Made by a program: the position numbers and the translations under genes. Shown here piece after piece: positions 52,662 through 62,811 of a DNA stretch of 64,000 nucleotides (within the stretch, counting starts at the first letter, position 1; the number at the start of each line of letters is the position of its first letter). Origin of the DNA: Candidatus Avoscillospira avicola (lineage in GTDB: Bacteria > Bacillota > Clostridia > Oscillospirales > Oscillospiraceae); the NCBI GenBank assembly GCA_018712245.1, contig DVHE01000043.1, forward strand, positions 1 to 64,000, written 5' to 3'. The notes below the pieces were generated by a model. It was given only the letters and a program-made list of their open reading frames with translations, was not told where the DNA came from and ran no database searches.

Positions 52662-55079
52662 ATGAAGTACGATTTTACCCGTATCGAGGAAAAGTGGCAA
52701 AAAATCTGGGAGGAGAAGAAGCCCTTTGCCGCCGTCACCGGCGACCCGCGGCCCAAGTTTTACGGCCTGATCGAGTTCCCGTATCCCTCCGGCCAGGGTC
52801 TGCACGTGGGCCATCCCCGGCCCTTTACGGCCATGGACATCATCTGCCGCAAGAAGCGGATGGAGGGGTATAACGTTCTCTTCCCCATCGGCTACGACGC
52901 CTTTGGCCTCCCTACGGAGAACTATGCCATCAAAAACCACATCCACCCCGCCATCGTCACCAAGCAAAACATTGAGCGGTTCCGCTCCCAGCTGAAGATG
53001 CTGGGCTACTCCTTCGACTGGGACCGGGAGATCGACACCACCGACCCCAATTACTATAAGTGGACCCAGTGGATTTTCCTGAAGCTGTGGGAGAAGGGCC
53101 TGGCCTACAAGGCCACCATGCCGGTCAACTGGTGTACCAGCTGCAAGTGCGTCCTGGCCAACGAAGAAGTGGTCAACGGCGTTTGTGAGCGCTGCGGCAG
53201 CGAAGTCATCCGCAAGGAAAAGAGCCAGTGGATGCTGCGCATCACCAAGTATGCCCAGCGGCTCATCGACGATCTGGACGATGTGGACTTTATCGAGCGG
53301 GTCAAAATCCAGCAGAAGAACTGGATCGGCCGCTCCACCGGCGCGGAGGTGGACTTCCAGACCACCGCGGGCGACGTGCTGCGGATCTTTACCACCCGGG
53401 CCGATACCCTCTTCGGCGCCACGTACATGGTCATCGCGCCGGAGCATCCCTTTGTGAAGAAGTGGGCCGACAAGATCGAGAACTACGACGCCGTCCAGGC
53501 CTATGTGGACGAAGCAGCCCGGAAGTCCGACTTCGAGCGGTCCGAGCTGAACAAGGAAAAGACCGGCGTGATGCTCCAGGGCGTCCGGGCCATCAACCCG
53601 GTCAACGGCAAGGAAATCCCCATCTTTATTTCCGACTACGTCCTGGTGACGTACGGCACCGGCGCCATCATGGCTGTCCCGGCCCACGATGACCGCGACT
53701 GGGAGTTCGCCAAGAAATTCGGCTGTGAGATCATTGAGGTGGTCCAGGGCGGCGATGTGGAAAAGGCGGCCTTCACCCTCAAGGACGACACCGGCAAGCT
53801 GGTCAACTCCGGCTTCCTCAATGGACTGACCGTCAAGGAGGCCATTCCCGCCATGATCAAGTGGCTGGAGGAAAAGGGCATTGGCGAGGAAAAGGTCAAC
53901 TACAAGCTCCGCGACTGGGTCTTCTCCCGCCAGCGCTACTGGGGCGAGCCCATCCCCATGGTGAACTGCCCCAAGTGTGGCTGGGTGCCCCTGCCGGAGA
54001 GTGAGCTGCCGCTGGTGCTGCCCAATGTAGAGAGCTATGAGCCCACCGATACCGGTGAATCGCCCCTCTCCAAGATGACCGACTGGGTCAACTGCAGCTG
54101 CCCGAAGTGCGGCGGCCCTGCCCAGCGGGAGACCGATACCATGCCCCAGTGGGCCGGTTCCTCCTGGTATTACCTGCGGTATATGGACCCCCATAACGAC
54201 AAGGCCCTGGCCTCCAAGGAGGCGCTGGACTACTGGAGCCCCGTGGACTGGTACAACGGCGGCATGGAGCATACGACGCTGCACCTGCTCTACAGCCGGT
54301 TCTGGCACAAGTTCCTCTATGACATCGGCGTTGTGCCCACCAAGGAGCCGTATCAGAAGCGCACCAGCCACGGCATGATCCTGGGTGAGGGCGGCGAAAA
54401 GATGTCCAAGTCCCGGGGCAATGTGGTCAACCCCAACGACATCGTCGATCAGTACGGCGCGGATACCATGCGCCTGCACATCATGTTCATCGGCGACTTT
54501 GAAAAGGCCGTGTCCTGGTCCAACGAGGCCGTCAAGGGCTCCAAGCGGTTCCTGGACCGGTGCTGGAACCTGGCCGAAGGCTGCTCCGCCGACGAGGCCA
54601 TCTCCGCTGCCAACGAGTCCATCATCCATAAGACCATCAAGAAAGTCACCCAGGACATCGACGAGCTGAAGATGAACACCGCCATCGCCGCGCTGATGAC
54701 CATGGTCAACGAGTTTGCCGCCCACGGCTGCTCCAAGGGCGACGTGGAGCAGCTCCTGCTGCTGCTGAGTCCCTTTGCGCCCCACATGGTGGAGGAGCTG
54801 TGGGAGAACCTGGGCTTTGCCGCCAAGTACGGCAAGATGGCCTGCCAGATGCCCTGGCCGGAGCATGATGAGAGCAAGACCGTCGATTCGACCGTCGTCA
54901 TGGCCGTGCAGGTCTGCGGCAAGCTGAAATGCACCGTGGAAGTGCCCACCGACAGCGATCAGGACACCGTCGTGGCCGCAGCCATGGCCCAGGAGAAGAT
55001 CGCCCGGCTGGCTGAGGGCAAGAACCTGGTCAAGACCATTCTGGTGCCCAATAAGCTGGTCAACCTGATCCTCAAATAA
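52662..55079 (+). CDS. leuS: Leucyl-tRNA synthetase
   Basis: 805 residues, class Ia. HIGH motif HVGH within [11 protein letters not shown], editing domain (about 220-420; [19 protein letters not shown]), zinc-type Cys pairs, KMSKS motif at [12 protein letters not shown] and the C-terminal anticodon-binding part. ATG 52662 ([13 protein letters not shown]) has a AAAGGTGAGA site; the ORF extension runs through rsfS. The 85-base gap upstream has a small CCGAAA/TTTCGG hairpin but no room for a T-box. Confidence 0.97.
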   Translation: MKYDFTRIEEKWQKIWEEKKPFAAVTGDPRPKFYGLIEFPYPSGQGLHVGHPRPFTAMDIICRKKRMEGYNVLFPIGYDAFGLPTENYAIKNHIHPAIVTKQNIERFRSQLKMLGYSFDWDREIDTTDPNYYKWTQWIFLKLWEKGLAYKATMPVNWCTSCKCVLANEEVVNGVCERCGSEVIRKEKSQWMLRITKYAQRLIDDLDDVDFIERVKIQQKNWIGRSTGAEVDFQTTAGDVLRIFTTRADTLFGATYMVIAPEHPFVKKWADKIENYDAVQAYVDEAARKSDFERSELNKEKTGVMLQGVRAINPVNGKEIPIFISDYVLVTYGTGAIMAVPAHDDRDWEFAKKFGCEIIEVVQGGDVEKAAFTLKDDTGKLVNSGFLNGLTVKEAIPAMIKWLEEKGIGEEKVNYKLRDWVFSRQRYWGEPIPMVNCPKCGWVPLPESELPLVLPNVESYEPTDTGESPLSKMTDWVNCSCPKCGGPAQRETDTMPQWAGSSWYYLRYMDPHNDKALASKEALDYWSPVDWYNGGMEHTTLHLLYSRFWHKFLYDIGVVPTKEPYQKRTSHGMILGEGGEKMSKSRGNVVNPNDIVDQYGADTMRLHIMFIGDFEKAVSWSNEAVKGSKRFLDRCWNLAEGCSADEAISAANESIIHKTIKKVTQDIDELKMNTAIAALMTMVNEFAAHGCSKGDVEQLLLLLSPFAPHMVEELWENLGFAAKYGKMACQMPWPEHDESKTVDSTVVMAVQVCGKLKCTVEVPTDSDQDTVVAAAMAQEKIARLAEGKNLVKTILVPNKLVNLILK

Positions 55080-55082
55080 TGC

Positions 55083-55111
55083 TTGACAAATTGCGCAATT
55101 TTGACTATAAT
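55083..55111 (+). promoter_or_regulatory. Consensus sigma-A promoter of rpsU
   Basis: Perfect TTGACA (55083-55088), 17-base spacer and perfect TATAAT (55106-55111), starting three bases after the leuS stop codon. Confidence 0.9.
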
Positions 55112-55182
55112 CATTGTGCTGTTTGAACAGCCCTGAACGTATCCTGGACTGAGCCGGATACATGGAGGGAGGGAAATCATCA

Positions 55183-55365
55183 ATGTCTGAAATTCACGTA
55201 AAAGAAAATGAATCTCTGGAGTCCGCACTGAAGCGCTTCAAGCGCAGCTGCGCCAAGGCTGGCGTTATTCAGGAGGTCAAGAAGAGAGAGCATTATGTGA
55301 GTCCCAGCCTGAAGCGGAAGCAGAAGTCCGAGGCTGCCCGCAAGAACAAGAGAAAGTTCTATTGA
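55183..55365 (+). CDS. rpsU: 30S ribosomal protein S21
   Basis: 60 residues, Lys/Arg-rich with the S21 pattern [18 protein letters not shown] and [20 protein letters not shown] 55183 follows GGAGGGAGGG. It has its own consensus promoter and terminator, so it is probably monocistronic and strongly expressed. Confidence 0.96.
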   Translation: MSEIHVKENESLESALKRFKRSCAKAGVIQEVKKREHYVSPSLKRKQKSEAARKNKRKFY

Positions 55366-55390
55366 TCTCTCTCCGCAAGCTGAGAAGTAT

Positions 55391-55422
55391 CGCCCCGATC
55401 CAAAAGGATCGGGGCGATTTTC
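55391..55422 (+). terminator. rpsU terminator
   Basis: CGCCCCGATC-CAAAAG-GATCGGGGCG followed by ATTTTTC: a perfect 10-pair stem with T run. Confidence 0.9.
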
Positions 55423-55439
55423 GTAAGAAAGGAGAACCC

Positions 55440-56003
55440 ATGGAGCAGCGCGTGATCGCCTTCGACGTGGAAACGCCGAACTATCAGAATGACCGCATCA
55501 GCGCCATCGGCCTGTGCGAGATCCAAGACGGGGAAATTACCCGAAAGTTTTATACGCTGGTCAACCCAGAGACCCATTTTGACGCCTTCAACGTCGCCCT
55601 CACGGGCATCACGCCGGAGATGGTGCAAAACCAGCCCACCTTTGACCGGCTGTGGCTGCTGCTGGAGCCGCTGCTGGAGGGGAGCGTGCTGGTGGCCCAC
55701 AACGCCACCTTCGACCTCGCGGTCCTGGCCAAGTGCCTCAGAGGCTACGGGATTGTCTGGCACCGGTACGTGGACTACGCCTGTACGGTGCAGATGAGCC
55801 GCCGGTGTATGCCGGGGCTCCCCAACCACAAGCTCAACACCGTCTGCGACCACCTGCGTCTGGGCCTGGACCACCATCACGCCGGGAGCGACGCCCTGGC
55901 TTGCGGCGAGATTTTCCTGCGGTGCCTGGAGCAGGGCGCCAGCCTCGCCGCCTGCCGCCGTACATACGACCTGGAGCAGTGCCGCACCGCCCGGCGCTGG
56001 TGA
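55440..56003 (+). CDS. DnaQ-like 3'-5' exonuclease (DEDDh)
   Basis: 187 residues. Catalytic residues are seen in AFDVETPN (Asp-x-Glu), AHNATFDLAVL (Asp), and HHAGSDALA (His and Asp). It resembles stand-alone epsilon-like exonucleases with the bound rpsU terminator just upstream. ATG 55440 has an AAAGGAGAA site. Specific substrate (DNA proofreading, RNA or repair) is not clear. Confidence 0.88.
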   Translation: MEQRVIAFDVETPNYQNDRISAIGLCEIQDGEITRKFYTLVNPETHFDAFNVALTGITPEMVQNQPTFDRLWLLLEPLLEGSVLVAHNATFDLAVLAKCLRGYGIVWHRYVDYACTVQMSRRCMPGLPNHKLNTVCDHLRLGLDHHHAGSDALACGEIFLRCLEQGASLAACRRTYDLEQCRTARRW

Positions 56004-56004
56004 G

Positions 56005-56832
56005 CTACCGCGCCCGCAGCTCCCAGAAGGCCACGGCGCTGGCCGCCGCCACATTGAGGGAATCTACCCCGTGGGCCATGGGAATCTTCACGGTGTAACC
56101 GCACCGGGCAATGGTGCTTTGCGCCAAGCCGTCCCCCTCAGTGCCCAGGACGATGGCCAGCTTGGGGAGGGATTGGAGCCGGGGATCGTCAATAGAGCAG
56201 GATTCATCGGTCAGCGCCATGGCGGCGGTGGAAAAGCCCAGGGCGTGCAGGCGCTTCAGCCCCGCCTCCGGCCACTCCGCCGCCGTCTCACCCAGATAGG
56301 TCCAGGGCACTTGGAAAACCGTTCCCATGCTCACCCGCACCACCCGGCGGTTGAGGGGATCGCAGCAGCTGGGGGAGAGGAGGACCGCGTCCATCCCCAG
56401 GGCCGCCGCCGAGCGGAAGATCGCCCCGACGTTGGTGGAATCCACGATTCCCTCCAGCACCGCCACCCGCCGGGCGCTGCGGCAGATGTCCTCCGCCTGG
56501 GGCAGCGCAGGCCGGGCCATGGCGCAGAGAATTCCCCGGGTCAGCGTGTAGCCGGTGAGGGCGGCCAGCACTTCCCGGTCTCCGGTGTAGACCGGCACGT
56601 CACCGCAGCGCTGGAGCAGAGCCGCGCCCTGCCCAGTCAGATGCCGCCGCTCCATCAAAAGCGAGAGAGGCTGGAGCCCCGCGTTCAGAGCGGTGGTGAT
56701 GACCTTGGGACTTTCCGCGATGAAGATGCCCTGCCCCGGCTCCAACCGGTTGCGGAGCTGGGCCTCGGTCAGATGGGCGTACGCCGCCAGCGCGGGATCG
56801 TCCAGCGATGTGATTTCAATGATGCGGGCCAT
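56005..56832 (-). CDS. SpoU/TrmH-type RNA 2'-O-methyltransferase
   Basis: 275 residues from ATG 56832 (MARIIEITSLDDPAL); the long ORF extension to 57117 crosses repeat sequence. N-terminal substrate-binding part (ESPKVITTALNAG), then the SPOUT knot with VLEGIVDSTNVGAIFRSA, LGTEGDGL and the C-terminal motif PMAHGVDSLNVAAASAVAFW. It uses SAM to methylate a ribose in rRNA or tRNA. It converges with the exonuclease gene with a one-base gap and no terminator. Confidence 0.92.
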   Translation of the reverse strand: MARIIEITSLDDPALAAYAHLTEAQLRNRLEPGQGIFIAESPKVITTALNAGLQPLSLLMERRHLTGQGAALLQRCGDVPVYTGDREVLAALTGYTLTRGILCAMARPALPQAEDICRSARRVAVLEGIVDSTNVGAIFRSAAALGMDAVLLSPSCCDPLNRRVVRVSMGTVFQVPWTYLGETAAEWPEAGLKRLHALGFSTAAMALTDESCSIDDPRLQSLPKLAIVLGTEGDGLAQSTIARCGYTVKIPMAHGVDSLNVAAASAVAFWELRAR

Positions 56833-57404
56833 AAAATGCCTCCCCGTGGGTTTTTCCTCATTATACCCAATGCCCGCTGAAATCGCAACAGCAGGGAAGC
56901 GGGATGGAAAGGGAAGAGGGAAGAGAGGGTGCCTACGGCGGCGACAGGAGCGCGGTGGGAGAAGCGGTCCCCCGCAGCCACCGTGCCCTCCCCGAGAGGC
57001 CGCTTCGCGGCACGGGCCGATGTAGGCATCGGCCCCTACGGAGCGCCTGCGGCAAACGCAACAACCCGCGGCGTCATCGTAGGGGCGCGCATCGCGCGTC
57101 CGCTGGGCTGGCGGCATTTGAGTATCTGCGCCGGACGCACTGGGGCGCGATGCGCGCCTCTATGAAAGTGCAAAGCGGCAGCTTCACACATATTTCCTCC
57201 ACATCTGACTTCGTAAGCGTATAGTCTGAGCGATTAAAAGCGCGCCTGTGGCCCGGGCGTGCTTGTTTTTTGCGTGATGGAATGTAGAACGGGGGTAAAG
57301 GCTGTATGTCGCGGCGGCTGACGCCGCCCTGTGACCAAATCTTTGCCGATTCTCCCGTATCCGACACGCGGGGAACGGCATACACTGGACGGGAGGGTAG
57401 AGCA
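56833..57404. repeat. 572-base gap holding repeat family B copy 2
   Basis: 57013-57041 (CGGGCCGATGTAGGCATCGG plus CCCCTACGG) is the reverse complement of the family B unit at 16882-16910 with one change. 57045-57060 repeats GCCTGCGGCAAACGCA from 27885. 57075-57165 contains further inverted pieces (GCGCGCATCGCGCG, GGGGCGCGATGCGCGCC). No convincing gene is present. The promoter of the 57405 gene should lie at the right end. Confidence 0.6.
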
Positions 57405-57659
57405 ATGTATCAATATTATTTCACCTTTCGTTCCATGACCCAGGCCCAGCGTGCGGTGGGCCTGCTGCGCCAGGCGGGGATTTTCCCTACGCTGCTGCGC
57501 ACCCCCAGAGCCATTTCCAGCCAAGGCTGTGGATATTCCATCCTGGTACGCGGCGAGGAGGTCTATCAGACTGCCGCCGCGCTGCGTGCCGGCCTGATTC
57601 TCTATGAAAAAGCCTATCGTATGTCCGCCGGTGGGCGGGCGGAGGAGGTATTCCCGTGA
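57405..57659 (+). CDS. DUF3343 protein, putative sulfur/selenium carrier
   Basis: 84 residues with the DUF3343 pattern YYFTFRSMTQAQRAVGLLRQ near the start, QGCGYSILV with a single conserved-position Cys, and a basic C-terminus. DUF3343 proteins are commonly beside cysteine desulfurases and selenium genes and are proposed carriers. It overlaps the following desulfurase by four bases (GTGA), so the two are co-translated. ATG 57405 has a GGGAGGG site. Confidence 0.85.
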   Translation: MYQYYFTFRSMTQAQRAVGLLRQAGIFPTLLRTPRAISSQGCGYSILVRGEEVYQTAAALRAGLILYEKAYRMSAGGRAEEVFP

Positions 57660-58771
57660 TCTATTTTGACAACGCGGCCACTACCATGCCGAAACCGGAG
57701 GCAGTCTATCAGGCGGTGGATCGCACCATCCGCACCTGTGCCAGTCTGGGCCGCAGCGGCCACCCGGCGGCCCAGCGGGCCAGCGCCGTGGCCTACGCCT
57801 GCCGCGAGGCGGCGGGCCGGCTCTTTTCCGCCGAGCCGGAGCAGGTGGCTTTCACCACCAGCGCCACCCATGGGCTGAACATCGCCATCAAAACGCTGGT
57901 GAAGCCCGGGGACCGGGTGGTGATCTCCGGCTTTGAACACAACGCGGTGCTTCGCCCCCTCTATGCCCTGGGGGCCGAGATCGTCATCGCCGGGCGGAAG
58001 CTCTTCGACCCGGCGGACACCCTGGCGGCCTTTGCCGCCGCCATGACGCCCGAGACAAAGGCTGTAGTCTGCACCCACGTCTCCAACGTGTTCGGCTATA
58101 TCCTGCCCGTTGCGGATGTGGCAAAGCTCTGCCGCGACCGCGGCGTGCCGCTGATCGTGGACGCGGCACAGTCCGCCGGCGTCCTGGCGGTCTCGCTCCA
58201 GGACCTGGGCGCGGCGTTCATTGCCATGCCGGGCCACAAGGGCCTCTATGGCCCCCAGGGGACGGGGCTCCTGCTGTGCGGACAGATGCCCAAGCCGCTG
58301 ATGGAGGGCGGCACCGGCAGCCAGTCGGAGCTTTGGTCCATGCCGACATTTCTGCCTGATGCCGCCGAGGCCGGTACCCACAATGTGCCGGGCATCGCGG
58401 GGCTGCTGGAGGGCATTCGCTACGTGGAGGGGCGCGGCCTCCGGTCCATTGCCCGACGGGAGTCGGGCCTGATCCGCCGCCTGGCGGCGCGGCTGAAGGA
58501 CGTCCCGGGACTCCAGGTGTTTGAAGGACCCGAGGCGGTGCAGAGCGGCGTCCTGTCCATCACTGCCGCGGGGCGGGACTGTGAAACCATGGCCCAGTCC
58601 CTGGGTGCTGCGGGGCTCGCCGTGCGGGCCGGACTCCACTGCGCCCCGGTGGCCCATGAGAGCGCCGGGACGCTCCACAGCGGCACCGTGCGTCTGAGCG
58701 TCTCGGATTTCAATACGCCGGAGGAAGTGGACGCCGCGGCGGATATTTTGCGCAGAATGAACACACCTTGA
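57656..58771 (+). CDS. Cysteine desulfurase family protein (aminotransferase class V)
   Basis: 371 residues, GTG start at 57656. PLP enzyme: N-terminal YFDNAATT, phosphate-site TTSATHGLN, GFEHNAVLRPL, Asp/Gln in VDAAQSAGV, Lys in MPGHKGLYGPQG, and the persulfide Cys in AGLHCAPVAHE. It frees sulfur (or selenium from selenocysteine) for transfer, probably to the adjacent DUF3343 protein. This subtype is distinct from the IscS/NifS used with IscU, and no iron-sulfur scaffold is adjacent. Confidence 0.92.
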   Translation: MIYFDNAATTMPKPEAVYQAVDRTIRTCASLGRSGHPAAQRASAVAYACREAAGRLFSAEPEQVAFTTSATHGLNIAIKTLVKPGDRVVISGFEHNAVLRPLYALGAEIVIAGRKLFDPADTLAAFAAAMTPETKAVVCTHVSNVFGYILPVADVAKLCRDRGVPLIVDAAQSAGVLAVSLQDLGAAFIAMPGHKGLYGPQGTGLLLCGQMPKPLMEGGTGSQSELWSMPTFLPDAAEAGTHNVPGIAGLLEGIRYVEGRGLRSIARRESGLIRRLAARLKDVPGLQVFEGPEAVQSGVLSITAAGRDCETMAQSLGAAGLAVRAGLHCAPVAHESAGTLHSGTVRLSVSDFNTPEEVDAAADILRRMNTP

Positions 58772-58790
58772 AATTCTTGGCCATTTCCCC

Positions 58791-58819
58791 TTGCCAACAC
58801 TGCCATTCTGGGCTATAAT
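58791..58819 (+). promoter_or_regulatory. cdaA-cdaR promoter
   Basis: -35 TTGCCA (58791-58796) and -10 TATAAT (58814-58819) are 17 bases apart, just upstream of cdaA. Confidence 0.75.
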
Positions 58820-58860
58820 TACAATGATTATTTATCGTTATCAGAATGGCGGTGAGACCA

Positions 58861-59730
58861 TTGAGCGAAATTACGAGCTTCTTCCAAAATGCCGTTTATG
58901 CCTTTATGAGCATCAAAATCAAAGACATTTTGGACATTTTGATCGTAGCTTTTTTGATATATAAAGTTGTCAGTCTGGTGCGTTCCACCTCCACCGCCCG
59001 CGTGGCGCGGGCCATTGTGGTGCTGCTCCTGGCCACCTGGATCACGGGGCTGTTCCAGATGGAAATGCTCAACTTCGGCCTCAATAAGATCCTGGAACTG
59101 GGCGTCATCGCGCTGGTCATCATGTTCCAGCCGGAGCTGCGCCGTGCGCTGGAGCGGATGGGCGGCAAGAGCGTCAAGGAGCTTTTGAGCGGCAAATCGC
59201 CCCAGGGTGAAATGGAAGAGGCCATCCTCGCCACCGTTTCCGCCTGCGAGATCATGAGCAAGGAACGGGTGGGCGTCCTTTTGATCTTTGAGCGGGAGAC
59301 CTCCCTGGAGGACTACTTCAAGACCGGCACGCTGCTGGATGCCAAAACCTCCGAGCAGCTTCTGCGCAACCTCTTTTTCCCCAAAGCCTCGCTGCACGAC
59401 GGCGCCGTCATTATCCGGGGCGGCCGAGTGGCCGCCGCCGGCTGCGTGATGCCCCTTTCGGAAAATCCGCACCTGAGCAGCGACCTGGGCACCCGGCACC
59501 GGGCCGGCGTCGGCACCAGCGAGGTCTCCGACGCGGTGGTGGTCATCGTCTCTGAGGAAACCGGCACCATCTCCGTTGCCGTGGGCGGTATGCTCAAGCG
59601 GCACCTGGCGCCGCAGACCCTGGAGCGGCTGCTGACCACGGAACTCATTCCCAACGAGCAAGAACAAAAGACCCTGATGACACGAATCAAGCAGGGCTTG
59701 ACAAAGAAGGGACGGTCAGATGCAAAATAA
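58861..59730 (+). CDS. cdaA: Diadenylate cyclase CdaA
   Basis: About 289 residues from TTG 58861, preferred because GGTGAG lies five bases upstream; ATG 58846 would add five residues but has no ribosome site. Three N-terminal helices (residues about 20-85) precede the DAC domain with LHDGAVII and GTRHRAGVG, the DGA and RHR catalytic motifs. It makes c-di-AMP, controlling potassium, osmolytes and wall turnover. It overlaps cdaR by 11 bases. Confidence 0.94.
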   Translation: MSEITSFFQNAVYAFMSIKIKDILDILIVAFLIYKVVSLVRSTSTARVARAIVVLLLATWITGLFQMEMLNFGLNKILELGVIALVIMFQPELRRALERMGGKSVKELLSGKSPQGEMEEAILATVSACEIMSKERVGVLLIFERETSLEDYFKTGTLLDAKTSEQLLRNLFFPKASLHDGAVIIRGGRVAAAGCVMPLSENPHLSSDLGTRHRAGVGTSEVSDAVVVIVSEETGTISVAVGGMLKRHLAPQTLERLLTTELIPNEQEQKTLMTRIKQGLTKKGRSDAK

Positions 59731-60994
59731 AAAATGGCTCACGATGCTTCTGGCGCTGGTGATCTCCGTCGTCGTCTGGGTGTATATCGTCACGGTGGAA
59801 AACCCGGAGCAGAAAGCCACCCTCTATAACATTCCTGTGACGTTCAGCGGCGAGGATATCCTGCGGGAGGACTATTCCCTGATCATCGCCGAGACGAACG
59901 TCGAATCCGGCGTGACGCTGGATTTCCATGGCAAGCTCTCGGAACTCAACAAACTCCGGGAAGACAAAATGGAGCTGGAGGTGACGGTGGACGTCTCCCG
60001 GCTGCGGAGCGCCAACGAGTTCACCTTTTCTTATGATCTCTCCAATGTAACGCTTCCGGCCTCCGTTTCCAGCCAGAGCTTGTCGCTGATCGGGCGGGCG
60101 CCCAACAAAATTTCTGTCACCCTGGCAAAGCTGGAGACCAAGACCGTGGAGGTCAAGGTGATCACCGACGTGAAGGTGGTGGACGGCTACCTGGCCGAGC
60201 GCGCCACGCAGAATTACAGCGAAATCGTCATCGAAGGCCCGGCGGATGTGATCAACCAGGTGGATTACGCCCAGGTGACCCTGACCCGGGAGAATGTGGA
60301 TCAGACCATCACCACCAGCCTTCCCTATACGCTCATTGACTACGACGGCAACGTGGTGGACAGCACAGATATTACCTCCGATGTCACTGAGATTGAAGTG
60401 ACGCAGCCGGTCTCCATGTTCAAGGAGGTCCCGTTGGAGATCTTCGCCATCGACGGCGGCGGCGCTACCCAGGATGACATCACATGGGCGATTGAACCCA
60501 AGACCATTCGCGTCTCCGGCGAGGCTTCGGTGCTGGAGACCATCCCGAGCATCCGCTTGTCCAGCGTGGATCTGGGCAGTATGGAGAGCAACAGCGAGAC
60601 CTTCACGCGGGTCATCAACATCCCCGATGGCTGCACCAATCTCTCCGGTGTGCAGGAAGCCACGGTGACGGTGCAGATCAAGAACAAGGATATCCGCCAG
60701 GTGCGTATTCCCAGCACCAACTTCCAGTTTATCAACACGCCGGCGGGCATCCAGCCGGAGTCGACTACGACCATGCTCCTGGTGGCGATTCGGGCCAACG
60801 AGAGTGACATTGACCTGATCAGCGAGGAGAATGTCCGTGTGGTCGCGGATCTCTCATCCTTTACCGCGGCCAATGCCGGGACCACTGTCACCGTGCCGGT
60901 GCGCATTTACCTGGATGGGTTTGAGGACGCCGGTGTCATCCGGGACGATGAATACAGCATCATAGTGGATTTGAACTCAGTCGGAGACAGCTGA
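59720..60994 (+). CDS. cdaR: CdaA regulator CdaR (YbbR-repeat protein)
   Basis: 424 residues: one N-terminal helix (KWLTMLLALVISVVVWVYIV) and an external part of about four YbbR repeats (IPVTFSGEDIL, VKVITDVKVVDGYLAE, PLEIFAIDGGGATQDD). CdaR binds and modulates CdaA at the membrane. glmM, the usual third gene, is not next; yicC follows instead. Confidence 0.92.
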   Translation: MQNKKWLTMLLALVISVVVWVYIVTVENPEQKATLYNIPVTFSGEDILREDYSLIIAETNVESGVTLDFHGKLSELNKLREDKMELEVTVDVSRLRSANEFTFSYDLSNVTLPASVSSQSLSLIGRAPNKISVTLAKLETKTVEVKVITDVKVVDGYLAERATQNYSEIVIEGPADVINQVDYAQVTLTRENVDQTITTSLPYTLIDYDGNVVDSTDITSDVTEIEVTQPVSMFKEVPLEIFAIDGGGATQDDITWAIEPKTIRVSGEASVLETIPSIRLSSVDLGSMESNSETFTRVINIPDGCTNLSGVQEATVTVQIKNKDIRQVRIPSTNFQFINTPAGIQPESTTTMLLVAIRANESDIDLISEENVRVVADLSSFTAANAGTTVTVPVRIYLDGFEDAGVIRDDEYSIIVDLNSVGDS

Positions 60995-61058
60995 TTTCAA
61001 AGAATTGTCGGGCTGTATGCGGTTCGCCGCGTACAGCCCGCTCATGGAGGGAAGAACG

Positions 61059-61937
61059 TTGATTAAGAGTATGACGGGCTATGGCCGGGCCGTGCGGGCC
61101 GACGGGGATCTGGAGATCACCGCGGAGATCCGCGCCGTCAACAATCGCTATCTCGACTGCACCGTGAAGCTGCCCAGGCTCTACGGCTACGCGGAAGACC
61201 CCATCAAGCAGCGCGTTAAGGCCCGCGTCAGCCGGGGCAAAGTGGACGTGTTTCTCACCGTCAACCATACCGGCGGTACGGACGTGTCCGTCTCGCTGAA
61301 CCGTCCGGTGTTGGAGGGATACCTGGCGGCCATGAAGGCCATGGCGGCGGAATATGCGGTCCGGGACGACATCTCGGTCTCCAGCCTCTCCCGCCTGCCG
61401 GAGGTGTTCCTGGTGGACAAGCCGGAGGTGGACGAGGAGGCCGTCACCGCTGCGCTGCTGGAGACAGTGGACGGCGCGCTGGAGCAGTTTGACGCCATGC
61501 GGGCCACCGAAGGTGCGGCGCTGGAGGCGGATATCCTCAGCCGCGGGCAGACCATTCTGGAGCGCGTTTCCGAGGTGGAGGCCCGCAGCCCGGAGACAGT
61601 GGCCGAATATCGGGCGAGACTCCTGGCCAAAATGCGGGAAGTGCTGTCCGGCGCCGCGCTGGACGAGAGCCGCATTCTCACCGAAGCCGCCCTCTATGCC
61701 GACAAGGTGGCCGTGGACGAGGAGACTGTGCGGCTGCGCAGCCACCTCAAGCAGCTCGCCTCCATGGTGCAGGGCGGCGGCCCCATCGGCCGAAAGCTGG
61801 ACTTCCTGCTCCAGGAAATGAACCGGGAGACCAACACCATCGGCTCCAAGTGCGTGGATTTGAATATTTCCGAGATTGTGGTGGAGATGAAAGCGGAACT
61901 GGAAAAGATCCGCGAACAAATTCAGAACGTCGAGTGA
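61059..61937 (+). CDS. YicC family endoribonuclease
   Basis: 292 residues from TTG 61059 ([10 protein letters not shown]), eight bases after GGAGGG; the ORF start at 61005 is unsupported. YicC_N has KSMTGYGRA and [11 protein letters not shown]; the DUF1732 C-terminus has [20 protein letters not shown]. YicC proteins are RNA endonucleases acting on small RNAs in other bacteria. It leads the conserved yicC-remA-gmk-rpoZ-priA run. Confidence 0.93.
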   Translation: MIKSMTGYGRAVRADGDLEITAEIRAVNNRYLDCTVKLPRLYGYAEDPIKQRVKARVSRGKVDVFLTVNHTGGTDVSVSLNRPVLEGYLAAMKAMAAEYAVRDDISVSSLSRLPEVFLVDKPEVDEEAVTAALLETVDGALEQFDAMRATEGAALEADILSRGQTILERVSEVEARSPETVAEYRARLLAKMREVLSGAALDESRILTEAALYADKVAVDEETVRLRSHLKQLASMVQGGGPIGRKLDFLLQEMNRETNTIGSKCVDLNISEIVVEMKAELEKIREQIQNVE

Positions 61938-61947
61938 GGAGGGCGGT

Positions 61948-62229
61948 ATGCGGCTCATCAATATTGGATTTGGAAACATGGTGTCTTCCAGCCGTCTGCT
62001 GGCCATTGTCAGCCCCGAATCCGCGCCCATCAAGCGCATCGTCCAGGAGGCGCGGGATCGGAGTATGCTCATTGACGCCACCTACGGCAGAAGGACCAGA
62101 GCTGTCATCATCATGGACACGGACCACGTGATTCTCTCGGCCATTTTGCCCGAGACCATCGCGGGGCGCGCCTCCGGCAAGAGCGACGGGGGAGAAAGGG
62201 AAGAGGCGGAACCATGCGAGGAAAGCTGA
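61948..62229 (+). CDS. remA: RemA family extracellular matrix regulator (DUF370)
   Basis: 93 residues with [40 protein letters not shown] and LPETIAGR, the DUF370 signature. RemA is a ring-forming DNA-binding activator of biofilm and osmoprotection genes in Bacillus. A short acidic tail overlaps gmk by 16 bases. Confidence 0.94.
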   Translation: MRLINIGFGNMVSSSRLLAIVSPESAPIKRIVQEARDRSMLIDATYGRRTRAVIIMDTDHVILSAILPETIAGRASGKSDGGEREEAEPCEES

Positions 62230-62810
62230 TCGTGATATCCGGCCCCTCGGGGGTTGGAAAAAGCACCGTGGTCAAAGAGGTCATGGCCCAATGTGAGACG
62301 CTCCAATTCTCTGTTTCTGCCACCACGCGTCCCATGCGTCCCGGCGAGGTGGATGGAAAGAACTACTATTTTGTCAGCCGGGACACCTTCCAGCGGCTCA
62401 TCGACGAGGATCAGCTGCTGGAATACGCCGAGTACGTGGGCAATTATTACGGAACGCCGGTGGGGCCGCTGGACGAAGCGCTGGCAGCCGGGCGGGACGT
62501 ACTGCTGGACATTGAAGTCCAGGGGGCGCTGCGGGTCAAATCCCGCCGGCCCGACGCAATTTTGATTTTTATGCTGGCCCCGTCCTTTCAGGACATCGAA
62601 GCCCGGCTTTACGGCCGGGGCGACACCGCGCCCGAGTTGATCCTGGGGCGGCTGGAGCGAGCCAGATGGGAATATACCCAGGCCGTCAACTACGACTACC
62701 TGGTGGTCAATGACAACGTGGACAAGGCCGTCTCGGAGATTCTCGCCATTTTGAAGGCGGAAAAGTGTAAGGCCCCGGAACGGTTGCATCTTTTGAAGGA
62801 GGACAATTAA
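62214..62810 (+). CDS. gmk: Guanylate kinase
   Basis: 198 residues. P loop [12 protein letters not shown]-binding [20 protein letters not shown], and the lid region. It phosphorylates GMP to GDP. It overlaps remA and ends two bases before rpoZ, so it is co-translated within the run. Confidence 0.96.
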   Translation: MRGKLIVISGPSGVGKSTVVKEVMAQCETLQFSVSATTRPMRPGEVDGKNYYFVSRDTFQRLIDEDQLLEYAEYVGNYYGTPVGPLDEALAAGRDVLLDIEVQGALRVKSRRPDAILIFMLAPSFQDIEARLYGRGDTAPELILGRLERARWEYTQAVNYDYLVVNDNVDKAVSEILAILKAEKCKAPERLHLLKEDN

Positions 62811-62811
62811 A

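Noticed and set aside
52590-55163. 857-residue reverse ORF antisense to leuS
   Set aside because: leuS has all class I synthetase motifs; the reverse frame has none and no start signal.
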